From positions 310,001-374,000 of the forward strand of contig JBAIAA010000024.1 of the NCBI GenBank assembly GCA_037893245.1: a DNA stretch of 64,000 nucleotides, given 5' to 3'. The notes below the pieces were generated by a model. It saw only the letters and a program-made list of their open reading frames with translations. It had not been told where the DNA came from and made no database searches. Shown piece after piece: positions 1 to 15,700 of the stretch. The position numbers and the translations under genes were made by a program. Source of the DNA: Crossaster papposus. Taxonomy: Eukaryota; Echinodermata; Asteroidea; Velatida; Solasteridae. Every line of letters begins with the position of its first letter. The stretch's first letter is position 1.

Positions 1-2809
1 TACTGATTTAGGGGCGTAATTAGGTTCGTTTTATAAATAAAGGCACAGCAAGGGGCGCCTCACGGGTTTCATTATAACCTATAGCGGCGCCAAGCCAATG
101 TGTAGGGGGCGAGTTTAGGGGGCAGAGAATCTTCACAACCCACGAGAAAATGATCATGGGGCTAATGAGGGAGCTGACAGAAGAGTTGGCAGCTAAACTG
201 CTTGATGTTTAGCCCGTCCTATTGACGGACCGTCCGTTTCAGACCATCAGACTACAGACATGAACTGACGGATCACCCATTCAGTATGAGCAAACGACGC
301 ATGATACTATAAGGACACTAACGGTCAACGTGTGACAAAGTGATCATGAGTTTACAATGCATACGGTTCCAGCTATAAGAAGCAAAAGGCTAACCAGAAC
401 ACTGCGACTAGCTACATTGCAAACCAACTACACAACAAAAACAACCATCTACTAACGAACAACTGCACACGATAACAAGAAAGACGAATAAAATCAACTA
501 TAGTATAAGTAGTCTATATACCAAACAGCAAAATACGGTAAAATAACTATCAACAAAACAACCAACAGATATCATGACGCTACGGCAGCAGTGTAAATGA
601 CGATAAAATATGCACCGATGACAAATGACAAGGACAGTCACCTGATGACAATCGTCACACATATCACCACACATACACCTGTCGCAGTTGCAACTACATC
701 ACTAAATAAATACAAACTGAAAACTGTAGCTCTTTTAGTGAGATTCCGTGGTTTTTTTATTGAGAAATTTACATAAAACTTTTTTTCAGCACTCTTTTAA
801 GAGATAGAACCGTTTAGGTACACCACGACCGACACGTACAAAACAATAATTTGGTATTTAAAACTAAAACCATTTCGATTGGAGCCCCCCCCCCCCCCCC
901 TTCAAAATGGCAACAGTATAACGAAAACTCTGGAAACAAAAATGTACAATAATAGGGTTGTGCGGGTGAATTACAACGTGCGCATAAATATTTTGTCAAG
1001 ATCACAATATACTTTACTATATTACAATTAAATAACAAAATTAACGTTGAGAAGAGTTGAAACTTCTGAAAGTATTTATGTGATTCACTAGAATAGGCGC
1101 GGTTCTGTTAGGGGGGGGGGGGGGGTATATATACACACAATAATTTGTAATGAGAAATATTTTGAGAATACCAAATTATTTGCCATTTTGGGGAAAAATA
1201 AGAATTTCGAAAAGGTAATTTTGGAAAAGTTGGCAAAAAGTTAGGACATTTCAGAAAACAAATCTTAAGATCAGTTGCCACAAACAATCACATTTACTTT
1301 TTATATAGAATTTTGTTGTTTCCGTTTAGAGATATTTTCCAGGGGAATAAAACTACAGTTTACCTCTTTAAAGTGTAAATTTTAAAGACAAGTCTTAAAC
1401 ACGCAGTAAAGCTATTAAATACCATTTGGATCAATCAAGCACTTTGTGTCGATTTTAACATGGAAACCAAAACAGATTCCTCATAATATTACTACTTTCT
1501 GAAACATTCTTTAGATTTCATTACATGTAAACTCTTACTTATTATATACATACATTAACATGCCAAATTATGAAAGAATATACTAACAATATAACATTTG
1601 TCAGGTGGAGAAATTCGAAAACAATAAGCGGTATTTCTGTGTAGGCGGGAAATTTCGTTAATTAAACAATAAAACTAAAAGACAAAACTCCCACGAAAGT
1701 GTATAATCAGCTGAGGAACACCCTGTAAATGTCGTCAGTCACTTAAGATATCTGTACGTTTTTTTCTAGTTTGTAATCCTCATGTGGAACAGGGTTCACC
1801 TAACTACATGTACCAGTTTACAAACCAAACTGTTTAAACAAGGGGTATAATCTCCCCTTCCATTGTCTTTGAATTCCAAACTCTCGATTCCATTAGGAAA
1901 GTTAAGTTTTGGAAGTCCGTAGGAAAAGTAAATGCTTTCTGCAAAAAGTGTAGGAAAACAGGAAATAGTCGTGTAAAAGGACATACGTCAATATAGTAAA
2001 TATAGATTGTTCACGATGTGCAATGTGTAGGTTGTTCATTAAATATTACATAGAATGTAACTGTATTTACAGTGCGGATCGTTAAACTGCGATTTCTTTG
2101 CTAAACCATTTAGTGTTTGTCGTTACATTTCAGTGTGAGAATTACTCAGGATATAATGTTACCAATACAGTGCAACGCTTATATTAAAATATGTACTATG
2201 TCACGGTTAATACATACATTACAGTACAGGATTTTAACCGATAAATTAAGCGTACATCATGCATCAGTACAACAGTTGATTTTTGTTAAGTATAGACTGT
2301 GTTTAAGACGGTAATTTGTACCAAAATGCCATTAAGTTTTCAAGCGTTCCACTCTTCAAACATTTAGGGAGAATTCCATTTCATTTTGATGGACAAGTTC
2401 AAGTTTGTTGTAAAGCAACGTTAGTTGGTACTTTGCCGATGGAGTGGGCACCAAAATGAAGAACGTTTGGTGCCAAACACAACATCCTTACGACAATGTC
2501 AATGTCTTAATCAAAGATAATGTTGCTCTAAAAACACTGAATGAAAATGCCATTTTTAATAGGCTTACTAGAGACTGCCAGTAAATGAGATCATTTGAGA
2601 CATGGGCTGTTTTCCAAACCTCAACTTCGTCTCCTTTTTTTGGCTTCGTTCATGCAGTTTGGCAAAGGTGATTGAGACGGAGCCTGAGCTGGAAATTGAA
2701 AAATGGCCTTAAACTCAAGTTAATGGCAATGGAAACTTGGTAAGATTTCAGGATAATTTAATTTTGCCCACAAACAAATCTTTCGGTAGAGTCTTTTAAG
2801 TTAACTTTG
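1..2809. other. 3' flank of the DMRTA gene, no gene seen
   Basis: No open reading frame here resembles a known protein. The segment is AT-rich and has a C16 run at 885-900 and a G15 run at 1111-1125. The 3' UTR of the minus-strand DMRTA gene must start at 2809 and run leftwards. Minus-strand ATTAAA-type signals can be read near 2758 and 2556 and an AATAAA near 756, but none can be chosen from sequence alone. Confidence 0.5.
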
Positions 2810-3768
2810 TTAGTCGCAAGTTGCACCTACACCAAATGTTCCGTTGGGTCGACACTCCTTCCCATGACCATTACTCAGATCACGCATAATCCCACTGAAC
2901 GTGTAGTCGGCAGCAGTTGCAGGTCGCACCCCGAAGGCCGCTGGTATGACGGAGGGAGGGTAGGGGTTCCAAAGGGTCAACCCCCGGGGGTAGGGCTGGT
3001 AAGCAAGCCGCATCTGTGGGATGTTAGGGGCAACCACCGTGGGGGGAGCCTTATCGACGCTAGGCACCGGCATGGCCGTGGTCAGGGGAGAAAAGGCGGA
3101 CTTCATACCGCCTGGGTTTAGGTGCTGACTGTTTGAGAGATACGGTCTGTGGGTGATGTAGGTCCCGTGGGAGTCCGTGGTGACGGTGGCTGTTGGTGGG
3201 AAGTTGGCCGGTAAGGCTGCCGTGACTTGCGCTCCTGTGACCGGTAGACTCATGGGCATAGACGCGGTCGACTGCTCGTCTTTCTGGTTGTTAAGAAGCT
3301 GCTCGATAGCCTGAGTGATGTCCCCATTACAACCTTGTAGGACGAGTTGCAGCACACTGCGCTTCTGAGCCGGGAATAACCTGCACAGGACATCCACTGG
3401 TGGCCGCTGGGGCCCCTTCGACCGACCGTGGAAACTTAGAATCTGGGACGGGGTTAGCTGGTCCACCAACCCGCTGTGCTCCCGGTAAGAGTCCCGGTCG
3501 TAGTCCTCCCGTAGCATACGACCGCTGCCTTCCGAGCGGGGACTCGAAGGCACGTCGCCCTGGGGGCTGGGCGTGGGGGAGGTCAGCCTCATGGGTGGCG
3601 ACACTCGTTCGTCGACTTGTCTCTGGGATAGTGTGTCAGGGTCTGTCCTGAGGTGTGGCTCCACTGTCAGGTTCGGGGAGGTGGGGTTAGGAGGACTTAA
3701 GGCGGAGGCACAGCTCGCTGATGGACTAATCGGTGCTCGAATAATCTCCAACCTGGGCCTTTTAGATT
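2810..3768 (-). CDS. DMRTA2: DMRTA exon 2: DMA domain and C-terminus
   Basis: This exon opens after a TTTGTAG acceptor (AG at 3770-3769) and ends with TAA at 2812-2810. It supplies residues 147-465. The DMA domain lies at about residues 269-307 ([20 protein letters not shown], then [17 protein letters not shown]). It is a ubiquitin-associated-like helical domain known from DMRT3 and DMRTA proteins. Upstream of it is a Ser/Pro-rich linker with a basic SKRPRLE start, and downstream a Pro-rich tail reaching [13 protein letters not shown] near the C-terminus. The coding sequence is clearly richer in GC than the flanks. Plus-strand reading frames over this exon are shadows. Confidence 0.92.
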
Positions 3769-6700
3769 CTACAAACAAATATGACAAAAGAGAAGGAAAA
3801 ATATAGTTTAAAAACTACCTTCCAAAGATGATTGTTTTACTCTACGGTTTTCGGAGCAAGGATATACAAAAAAATAGTTCAGGCATCGTGCTTTGTAAAT
3901 CAACCACAAAGGCGTAAACTAAAAATGTTGGCAAGACCAAAGTAATAAACACGGTCATGATCAGATATTGATCGTTGTTTGCATGCAATTATTTAGACTC
4001 GGTTTCTAGTATATTTCGCGTAACGCCTGAGCGCTCGTCAATCATACAGGTGAAATCATCAACACCCACCCGTGAAACAGGTGTAATTCCCCTCACAGGC
4101 CAATAAACGCCAAGAAACCAGTTGCGAACAGAAAATATTAATAACTGATGATCTTAACACACATATGAACAAATCCATTAGGGCAGATTACACGCCTTTT
4201 AATACACCAAGAATACAGCCAATAACACTGCCTTGATTGCGTCAGATTGGACGCCGTGTGACATGAACACAAAATCACACACTTAAACAAAATGCCGCCA
4301 TGGCCATTTTCCTTGATCCAACCAAGGGTGAACAATTTTACCGATTTTCTTGTATTTTATTTTTTAATAATTGTGAATTTCTTTAATCTTTACACAGATA
4401 GTGAGGATGCGTCTAGCTTATTCCGCCGCATCCATTACTGAAAAAACAGAAACACGCCACTAAACCAATTTGCAACCATCGTCACCAATTTGTTTTACGG
4501 AAGATTTCACTTTAACTTGTCGGTGTCAGTTCTGATTTTTTTTCCTGCCCGGTTTTCTTGTCTGAGATTTTTTTAATGAAACAGATCATCATTTTGCTCA
4601 GGCACATCAAACAATCGCCGCTAGTCGTGATGTCGAAGGAGCGAAGCGGAAAGCACACACACGGAACGGTTCCCGTTCTCTTTCCCTTGAATGCGCAAGA
4701 GAAAATGTCATAATATTTCGTGTTTTTTTCTTTGTTTTCCCCCTTTTTGTGCCGTACCGCCATCAACGGAAAGTCCGTCGGCGCGTATAGCAATATATGT
4801 ACACCCAATGCCTCGCTGGTCGGTTGGAAATTAGCGGAAATTATTGCCATAAAAAGAGCCGTGTTGCTGTGGCCGAGTAGAGACATTTACATCATAATTA
4901 GCAATTTATTAATTTTTGTTGGCGAATGAGTAAGATGAAGAAGAAACAAAACAAAGGGGGAGAGAATTACAGAAAAAAAATGAATGTTGGTCAAATTAAA
5001 TTTGCCGCGAGCAAAGTGCGGTTATCTGATCAAGCCGGCCCGCGCTCGCCGCGTTTGCACCGCTGTGGTTTGGTACCGATCGTTTGTTCTCGCTACTCGG
5101 TATCGTAACGAAGAAATCAATACAAGCTTCATTGAAAAATTGAAGAACAAAATTAAAAATGAAATAACGTTAAGTCACAATGTATTGCATGATTTAATAA
5201 AGTCTACAGATCAGGACAAAGTCGGCTTTTTCTTTAGCTTTAGAAAAAAAGAGAGAAATGATTCGATTTTTGGCTGATACAAGACTATAGTCAGAAGGTG
5301 ACTGTGACACTTTGAATAATCGTCCCGGCGTGCGTGATGCATGATTTTATCTTTTTTCATTTATCGTGGGTTCCTGTGGATTTGAGATGTGAACAACAAA
5401 TCCACGCGAGATATCGGATGCGAAAGGGAAGATAACCGCATTAAAACGGCGTAAAGAAACGGTGGTGGCTTGTAGCACCAACTGCCGAATGAGAGATTGT
5501 GTCTACCGAACTAGAACCAGAACATGAAACATGAAAACCCGCACAATTATAGTTTTAAAAGCCGCCGGGTTACCATTTATTTGGTAAAACACAGTTCAGC
5601 GAAAAACAAATGCATTGTTCTATAAGGTTTGTAAATACTCGTTTTGAAATAAATAAATAAATAAATAAATAAAATAAAAATACTTTTCAAAAAAACGATG
5701 TACTCTTCAGGTCAAACTAATGTGTCAAATAACATGTTTGGTATTGTATTTTACTTGTTAACCCTAATTCCATATATAGGGGTGTGTGCAAAATCATACA
5801 ACAGTTGGAGGATTCAGGAAGGTTAGGGTTACATGTGGGACAAAGGCATGCCAATGTATAATTATAGATAATTATTTAAACATGCATCAGCCGTTGACAG
5901 GACCCTATCGTCTCAAAATGATTTCGTAGTCGTTGCTTCGAGGAAGTAGAGTATGCGAGGATGGCCTTGGTTTGTGTAGCCTTTATTTCAGGAGCACCGG
6001 GAAGTTTTCTGTTCTGTAAATTTGTCAATCTTTAGAGTTTTATTGGAACAAAAGTAATGCACACCCAAAGAGACATATAACAAGCCTGGTTTGGAGGTAT
6101 TTGAACTGATAACTTCCTTCTCCTAATGATGCTTTATATCAAATGCATTCACCAAAATCTTCTTAAACATGAGTAATGTGTGTTTATTGGCGCATTGAAC
6201 TATGGAATGTTGACGCAAGTAATGATTTACCAAGAATGGTTTATGGAAAAAGAGAACATTTAATTTTGTCAAGGTCTTAATAGAACTTCAGAAAAAAGGG
6301 AAGGGGTATTAATAGCAACTTGTCAATAGCAAATACTTTTCGGCAAAACACCCCCTTCAATTATTCGACTGTTGCTAAATCCTTACCCTCTCCCGAAGGA
6401 AAAAATCTTAATAATAATCGTCATCATAATACTAACATTACGTTGTTGAGTTGTTTCGACCCCAGCCACGCATATTTCTGTATTTAGAGTACAAAGTGAT
6501 AAACTCGGGGTATTATTGCGGCGGGACCCACATGTTGTCTGATTAAGGTCTATTTCACGGACCGTCGAGCAAGCGAGGGGGCCGGGCGAGTTTTTGGAGC
6601 TCAGAGAGAGGGGGCTAATAACAGAAATCCCGGCCATCAAAGGGCCGCCTAAAGCCGGTACCTTCTGTCACCGCAGATCGGATACGGAGATAAGCTCTAT

Positions 6701-9700
6701 ATACCAAAGTTGTCTTGGGCTTGGATCCGACGTCTGGACCTAAGTTTCAGTCCAGCCCAACTCGGCCCAGCCCAGCGATTGTTACTGAGAACAAGTTCAG
6801 GCGACCCCTTCCTGAGACCTCTGTATTATTCCACCTCAGACGAAGTACCCGGAGGTATACTCCAACTACTCCTTACTGACACCACCCCCCCCCCCCCCCC
6901 CCCACCACCTCCTAATTTTTTGGTCCTCTCGGGGCATTTTTCTCTATTTTGATCTTAATCCGTATTAAATTGTTTTGGTCGAGTCGGTGGGGGCAACTTT
7001 GTTGATCATAATTGCAATTTTTTAGGGTTCAAATAGTGTACTTTTCTACAAGGGTTGTAATGGACTCAATATCCGGCTTGCATGAAATTGGTGGTGTTTT
7101 TCGCGACTTTCTTGTTTCAGATCCATATTTTAAGATTGTCATTGTTGGCAATTCCCGTAATCAGTGACCGACTAGCTAGGTGATGAGATTATCTGTGTTA
7201 TCAACTCATTTAGGAACTATGGAGGTTACCTTTTTGAATATTTTAGTTCACTATTATTCATAATATTAGATTGGTACCGGTAGTTTTTAGAGTTCAAAAC
7301 AGTTGGATGCTTTCAAGATCCCCGCAATGAGGCATGATTCAACAACGTTTGGCATAATACATGTATAGTCTAACGATCACTACAGTACAAAATACTAATA
7401 GGCAATAAGATATAATCTCCGCGGCAAAACACAATATTGATGCCGAAAAAAGAAACGAAGCAATATAACTTCGAGTTGCACTGTTGCTGAATCTAATTGT
7501 TGTTGTCTTTTCGGCTGAAATGGGGAAAAAAACAGTAAGAAAAAGAGCCAAATTGAAACAAGAACTGTACTGTACAGTTAATACTTACTGAGAAATTGTT
7601 TTTCTCGATTTTAGACATAATACGCGTACACAAAATAATTAACATACCATACTTTGCCCATTCTTGTTTGTTATTGTTGTCAATCTAAATGATTATTCTC
7701 TCTCGTTCGAAGTTATAAGTGAACTTTTAGCTGACAACAAACGTCTTTTCCAGCCCCATTTCGACAGTTGACAAACACATGTTTTTCAGGCTTAACTCTG
7801 TTTACGAATCCAAAGAAAATATCTCCGGTGTAATGGTTATGATTAGCGCACTTGGACAAGCAAGTGCTGTGGGGGTTTCGCGAGCGGTTTGCGGCGGTGG
7901 TGTGCGATGGGCCGTGCGCTGGGTGTGTGTGTGTAGTCTGTACCCGGAACCAAAACCAGACGCATATAGGCACGAGGTGTAGTCCGTTGCCTCGTACGAG
8001 TTAAGAGAGTCCGCGAACCAACAACCCCAAATCCCTTCCGATTGGGAAGCCGATTTAGAGGCAAACTGGGGGCTGTTTTCCCACGCTGGCCAAATCCGCT
8101 CAAATCCGTCACTTCTGCGCCGGTTCTGAATGGACACCGAGCCAGTATTTATGATTGCCCCGCCGGCCCGCAGCGATTGCCAGCCCGACTATACCCGATG
8201 TTGTTGGACCCTTGACAGAAAAGTACGCTTGACTTTGCGGTATGCGACCAAGCTAATATGGGGCGTGAACAATGAAGTAAAAAAAAATCATCAAAATAGG
8301 AGATTAACCGATCTAAAGTGCAGACTGGGAGTCATGACTTTTTAGCAGAGTAACACATTATTTAAATCGAAACATGAAAATCATACTTGACATTATAGAT
8401 TCGACATTAAAGAAACATTGCCCGTTTTCTAGTTTTACCTCGGAAAATTAATTTTGGATTATATTTTTGTTTAAACCGCTATTTTCCTAAAAATACAAAA
8501 GTTTGTCAATTTTGAAAGAGACATCGAGTTGCGGCAACAAGTTACCGACCTATGTTAAATATATGTTATAACAGCCTGTTTTGACAAAATTATTTAATAT
8601 TAGGCATATTTGGCGTCAACCGCGTCAATATTTGATGTACTATGCGAGTGTGAGTTATTTACAATGTTATATTTAAAAGTGTAGTTCTCGGTGATTTGTG
8701 AATATATTCGAGAAACCAGTAACTCAAGACTAATACATTATGCTCATCCACGTTTTCCAATAAATAGATTTGTAAAAAGAACGAAAAGAAACGGTTAACA
8801 AGTCGAGTGCCCCTACCATATGGCACATGAGAGTTCACCGTTTACCTTTGAAAGAAATAAACCAAGATGTTTGCGCACACCCTCATATTGATCTTGTCAT
8901 CGAGATTGATGAGAAAAAGGGCGGGAATAATTGAGCTTTAGATCCGCCAAAATTGTCCGGATCGAGGAGATGGTCGTGCCGCTCAGATCATCTTACATGA
9001 GCGGCTTGTTTAAAGAATAACAAACTACGCTCGCCATTGAAGAGGACTCAGCCTTCGGTTATGACCAGGATCGACTGGACGCGATCAGAAATCAAGAGAT
9101 TACACTTGATATTCCCGCCATTATGAATATGAGTAAATGAAATACGAGAAGATAGAGTGGAAACCTCAAACGCGCATGCACCTTGTCTTGTGAAGTATAA
9201 GCCGTGTCCGAATTACTTGGCTACGACTTCATAAAGTACATGGTTGATATGGTAGCGACTGCAGCCACTTCCTATATATTTGTGTGTAATTTCAAGCCGA
9301 AGCCAAGTAATTTTGACACGCCCTATATTATTGTGTATGTACCACGGTTACATCAATTGTTTTGAGCCGCTTGGTGGCAGCAAACAAACCGCGCCAATCT
9401 CATAATTCTTAGCGGCCCGGAACATTTATGGTCATGCGTAGAACATTTTCATGCCACAGAAAATGTCTATGCCTGAACATTTAATTACATTGTTGTTGTA
9501 TTATCGACGCAAACATGCCCATACACCATTTTAAGAGTAAATGTTATCAAGATGGGGGTTAAAGGTCACAATCTCAATGAAGTTAATAAAAAGCTTGCAA
9601 ATATGGGTCGTTGGAATTCGGGCGATTCACAATGCAGTGCGCCACCAAGCGTTTGACTCAAAAGAGCCACTTTTAAACTTTACGGTTGACTTCTTCCGTA

Positions 9701-12700
9701 TATCATACTGTAGTGAAATATCTATTCTTCGTTGTTCACGCGAGGTACAACACAAACATAAATGTATCCGGAAGCGTCGTTGATTAAAACATTGTTATTT
9801 GCAGAAAAAAATTGAACTTTAATCGTGCGCGTCCAAAAAGACGTAAAAACTGATGAGTTCATGCAAAATGAATACCGTTTTTCAAACTGATGCCGACTTT
9901 TTCCTATGATGCACTGCGGGTATAGCAGGATTTGCGCCTCCAACGGCAGCTTTTAGGTATTGTGAATCGCTCGAATTGCTGGAAATGTAATGTTTGAACG
10001 ACAACGGTACTCTCTGGACTTCAGTGAATGGATATTCAAATATTCCCAAATAATACCAAGAAGAAAAAATAAATTATTGAATGCACAAAAAGTATATCAT
10101 GATCGTTAGCATAACAATTAAAAATCAAGGAGGGAGAATGATAGAAAAAGGTGCGACAGTTGTTCTTCTTGGGTATCCAGTTTAGGCAATGGGCAGTCAT
10201 TATTATATTGCTTCATATTATCCCTCTGAACTAGAGCGAAACGTCGGCCGAAATTCGATGGGCAGCGGGAACCGTGAAACAAGAAAAATCTTGCCCGGAG
10301 CAGTTGGCGACAGCCGTCGAATTATAACAACTTGAACATGAGATGGGCAGAATGATTGTTCTTACGGATGGGTGGATAATTTTGTAATTGGAAGCATAAA
10401 AACCCGACAAATTCTAACCCTGTGACAAGCAATATAAAGAATCAATGTTACCTTTATCGTGTACTCTACACCCTGTTTGATTCGGTATGCATATTGCCGT
10501 CAGGACGAAGCGCGATGGTTAATTAAATCACAAATAAATTATGTCATCTCAAGAAATAAAGAAAATCGCTTTTGACACCACTGCGCCAAATCAATATACT
10601 GTAATTGTGTACTTGAATAGACATCCTACTTCGCGCAAATTCACATCCCGTTTTGGAATTTTATTCGCAAGAGCAAGTCGCGCCAAATATAAAATATTAT
10701 TTTTTCTTACTAATTTGTACTTTCTGCGTGACCTTTGCTAATTGAATTTTGCGCGTGCTCCATGACACTTCGTGTACACAAAGCCGCATTTGCGTCCGAG
10801 TCGCCTGTGTTTTGTCTCGCCAATATCTCTTTTTCCCCCTCTTTTTCTTATGCTGGAATATCGCCATTATTCACGCAATCCTTCCTCCACAAAGAAATCG
10901 ATTGCAATTTATTAAATTACATAGCTGAATACACCAAATTAATGCAAGATGCGAAAACAGCCCCCAGGACAAAATAGTAAAATATATAACTTCATAAAAC
11001 ATCATTCGGAAAATACAAACAAGAAAGTGCGGCAATGTGTTCCGCATCTTCTAGTCTCACAAAAGATTTGCTATTCAAAAATAAAAAAATCACAAAAACA
11101 AAACCAAAACAAAAATTATTTTGGGTGTGGATCGCATCACAGAGAGTTATCGCTCAAAAATACTCAAAAGTCACATTCCCCATCATTTTCAGTAACGAAG
11201 TGTCCCACACAAAGGGAGTTTCCGGCAAAAGGGATAAAAAATATAATCTATAATTCATAATTTTCCACCGATGAAACGCCGACAGCTAAACCTCTTGTTT
11301 TGGCTGTACGCGGAGTAATTACTTCATACAAGTCAAGCGGGGATATTAAACACAGTATAATTAATAATATACATCCGCCGGCTAGGCAAATCTCTTTCGG
11401 GTCTCTACACATACCTAAGGGAACAGCGCTCTTACAGTTTCCAAGGGGGATTTCTTTCTTTAGTGTCTAAAGAGACTAAAGGAAGGGCTGGGAAAAAAAT
11501 ATATTGCCTCTCAGCAACCCTCCCATCTGCCGTCATAAATCAAGAAATTAGTTGCAACACACGCAAGATTATTAATCCGCGAGCAGACGAGAAGGGTGTA
11601 ATGCGCCCATTATGAAAACGGCGGGAACAAAAAGTGCAGTGTGTCTTTTTCCCACCAATTATCTGTTCGCACGAAAGCTTGCAGAGGCTACAGAATATCC
11701 TTTGATCTGATTAGCTCAGCGTCATATTTTGACATCACGTGACTGGGCTGCACTGGTGTCACGTGGTACAACTAGTGTTTTGATTGGCCTTTTTTTACAC
11801 CTCTTTTTGCACCACTATTTGTACCCGCATCATAATAAAACCCTTAGTTCTTGGATTTTGTCTCGAAGTTAATTTTGAAGGATGTGCTGGCAAGCAGTTG
11901 CGCATCCAGAAAAAACAAACTAAAACGCGTGCCACATTGTTATTTAACTAAAATCCACGCACTTGTTGTCAAAAGTAAAAATGAAAATATTATTGTCAAA
12001 ACTCCAGGTGCATTTCGACCAAAAAACACGTTTGAGGGTTTGTCGTCCAAAATTTGTCTATCCATTGAAATTGATTCTCACAAAGAAGCCAATTTCGTCA
12101 TTTTTTTTCTTCTGGACTTCTGCGAATAGAGCGTGAGACGCTTTTTACGCCTGGCACATGACAGGATTGGAGTATATGGTTGGTTTTAATGAGCACTTTC
12201 TTGGTCAGGTTTTATTGCATTTTGCTTGCGCAAAACGCGGACACTTGCTGCGCAACATTGTTAAGACCCTGTTGTATGACAGCCTGGAGTGAGTGCCGGT
12301 GCAACAGTGTGAGGGGGAAAAGTGCCCTCACCCCCAGCGACACAAGGCCGGACCGTGGGGATGGATTCAACTGGCGTTTGGCTGCCTGCGTCGATTTGAC
12401 ACACGCATTACACATCCCAATCGAACTGGTACTCGCCAGCCCAGACAGTTGCAAAACATCTCGCATCACAAACTCTTATTTACCCCCTAAACCGCGCACA
12501 CCTTGTTAGCTCCACTGTATATACGCGTTTATAAAAAAAATAGTGCCTTGCCCCCTATGCCCGGATCAACAGGGCCTATTAAAGACGGTTAGCCAGAGTA
12601 GAGTGCACACAGCGCGGATTTTCTTCCTCCGTCTAGTGGAATGAGCCGGGGCTATGGGCGCTGAGACAGTGATAGTTTGTCTTTTTTCCCTCCTTTTTTT

Positions 12701-15700
12701 TTTTAGACGTGATCCAAGCCGTGCCATCAGAGTGGAAAGCCAAACCGTAATGCCAGTGTCGAGCTCGGCGGATTATAACCGCCAATTACACGGCGTAGGG
12801 ATTTATGAGCGAGCGGTATACACTACTATCGTGTGAAGCATGCGGGCAAGTCTATTTTATCTGACATAACGACGAGGTGAACAAAAACTTGCGCGAAAAG
12901 AAAATGTTTTGAGAGAATATGCGCGCGTTTACCGCCTACGGATACAAACCACCAAAGTTCAAAATGAGTATATAATAGGTAACCAAACGAATATACCAGA
13001 AAGCTCTAAAGTTTACGGTGAAGTAAAGGGTAAAAAAGAACAAAAATATAAGAATTTGCTTTCAAATTTTCAATTTCTGTTTCTTAACTGATTTATTGAT
13101 AGATCAAGGGTCACAGACTTCAGAAGTACGTGGGCAACATTCTTCTTTCTAAAGACCCATTAAGTTTTACCCCGACGAGGAGTGAAACACGTCAATATCA
13201 TTGTGATTATTTCGTCAATGTTATTGCGAGAAGAAAGAAGTTTTAGAGATTGGAGAAAGAATTTAGTTTCAGAGGTTGGAGAAAAACTCGAGAAGATTAT
13301 TCTGGGGGAAAACCCACATAATCAGGCAGTGACTGAAAACACAATTCATATATTGACCAAGGCGGGATTCGAACTCGGGTCACATCGGTCAAAGGCGAGG
13401 AAAGAACCGCTATACGCAAACCGACTCACAAGGAATCCTGCAGTGGTGTGTTTTGCGTGCTACTAGATTACCAAGTCGGTTATATTAAACGAGAGAGAAA
13501 AAAAACAGCCAGCAGTTTTTGACTGTGATGTTTTACGTGTGTAATCTACAGAAAGAGTAACAAATTGGAAAGGGTTAAAAGGGGGAAAACGTAGACGGAC
13601 GGAGCCAGCTATCGCACGGGTGGCCCAAGCATCTCGTGGTAAGTTTCAGCAAAACTGCTTGTTACGTCCTATTAGAAAACTGGCAGGCCAGCCGTGTCAG
13701 TTACACGGGCATTGGACGGGTGATTAGTCCCGTGTTATTTCACCTGCAGACAGCTTCACCCGGCGTTTTCTAGCTTGCGTTTTTTTTTTCTCTCTTTCTC
13801 AGCTCGGCATGTATTGGTGCAGCGGTCTGGGAAACGGCACCGCACGCACACGTGGGGAAAACACTAGGCAACTGTACAGAATTGGCATGTAAAAATAGGC
13901 GTGATCGCTTGCGCTGTATACGGTGGAAAAGATGAAGAGTACAGTGAGAAAAAAGCTGTCAATTGAACGCACCGTACGCGGCCGGTTGAGGATCGATTAG
14001 CCGCGGATCAAAAGTACAGGGTGTCAGCTAGGGGGTAGGGCTAGGGGAACCTGCAACTCGCCTGGATGCACAACTTTTTGCCCGGACGCGCCACCCCGGA
14101 AAACCTAATTGAGAGCTCGCACTTACCACGCAGGCTTGAAAAGGGGCTGGTTTATTTAACACTTTCTGGTGTTTTCATTGAGAAAATATCTTTTATGTTC
14201 GTCTTCGTCGTCTGTTTTTTTTTCTTTTCCAGTTTACAGAGTTGCCCTTTCTCGGTTGGCATCGGCAGAAAACCTTGTTAGAGACTTATGCACGCGTATA
14301 CAGAGCTTGGAGAAAAGAAAAAAACCGCGGCAGCATTCAGTGTTCACATGACTTGACCGTGGCTTTTGATGATACTAAGCGCAGTGACTTAAGCACACTT
14401 TGCCACGCATTGCTGTGCTAGCTGCGCCTTTGCCCCCGACTTTGCACTTTTTACTAGACTTCTTCTATACCCGGTATTGTTGGGAGATTTGAGGAACTAA
14501 ACAGCGCGGAAAGGCAACTCTAGAATGATGAATGACAAAAACAAAATCTGGTAAATATTGTTCGCCTGAACGAAAATTGAAAGGTGTTTGTGGCTGACAA
14601 TATTGTCCGGAAGTAGACACATATTATGTCACATTACTCAAAATGTATTACTTTCCGGCGATATCAGACTAAATTGAAGCGGTCATTTTTACGTCTTTAG
14701 TCCAACTGATTTGTTTGTTTGTCTGTAGGTTTGTTTGTTGTTCTCGTTTAGCAACTCTGTTTATATCTCCATTTTTGCTTACAAAGTATTTTACCATATA
14801 AAAGTGTCACTGGATGCTACATTGTTATTAAACTCCCTTTGGTAACCAAAATCCGATAACCCATTTTAGTGGAATTAGATGTGGTACCTATGCCAGCAAC
14901 TATGGATGATAATACCTCTATCGCATTGTCAAAGATTGTAAACAAAATGTAGAGAATGCTATTTTTCTTGACAATAGGTGTGAAACTTCCTGAAACTACT
15001 GTTTCTTTTTATAACTATATTGTTGGGTAAAATATTGTTGACAAATTTACCCACATTCAGGTGTGATATTCCGACCCAAGTTTTGCAACCCCCCTACTAT
15101 AAGTTGCACTCTAACCACGGAGCTATGCTCTGACAAACCGGTTATAATGTAATAAATGGTTATGAGAGGGGGACATAGTGAAGGTCAGAGGACAAAAACA
15201 TGATCCTTGGAAACATTAAACCCCAGCTGAGTAACATAAATGCTACGATGTGTAAACTGGGAAGACGGGGAGGGGTGTGGCGATACACCCCCTGACGCCT
15301 ACAGGGGGTAGGCACACGTACCCATAGAGATACACCTTGTCACCAAATGTCTCACCATGTCTGTCCTCGGGTTTCCCCACGGGTCCCTGAGCAAAACCAG
15401 ATTGCAACTCAAAAACGGATTCGGAAGTACATTTGTTTTCCCAGTCGCCATTATAACCTTGATGGTCATTAAAGTTACATGTATGTTACTAGGATGACAC
15501 GCTGGGCCATTATGATGTTGTTACACCCGTACTGTTTGCATTATAAACGAGTCGCCTAGTGTTATATATAATTTTTTTAATCCTCAATTCAAGGATGAGG
15601 TTTCAACATAAATTTTAATTAACCATGCGGCGCGCCGGATTGTAAAATAATTACCATATGACTGTGTAACTCATACCGACGCCTTGGTATCACGTATTTT

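Noticed and set aside
2807-3806. Several plus-strand frames over the DMRTA second exon
   Set aside because: They are antisense shadows of a GC-rich coding exon, while the minus strand encodes the DMA domain.
12300-12325. GTGAGGG...CCCTCAC stem-loop
   Set aside because: A single 7-bp stem with a 9-base loop, expected by chance, and with no supporting context.
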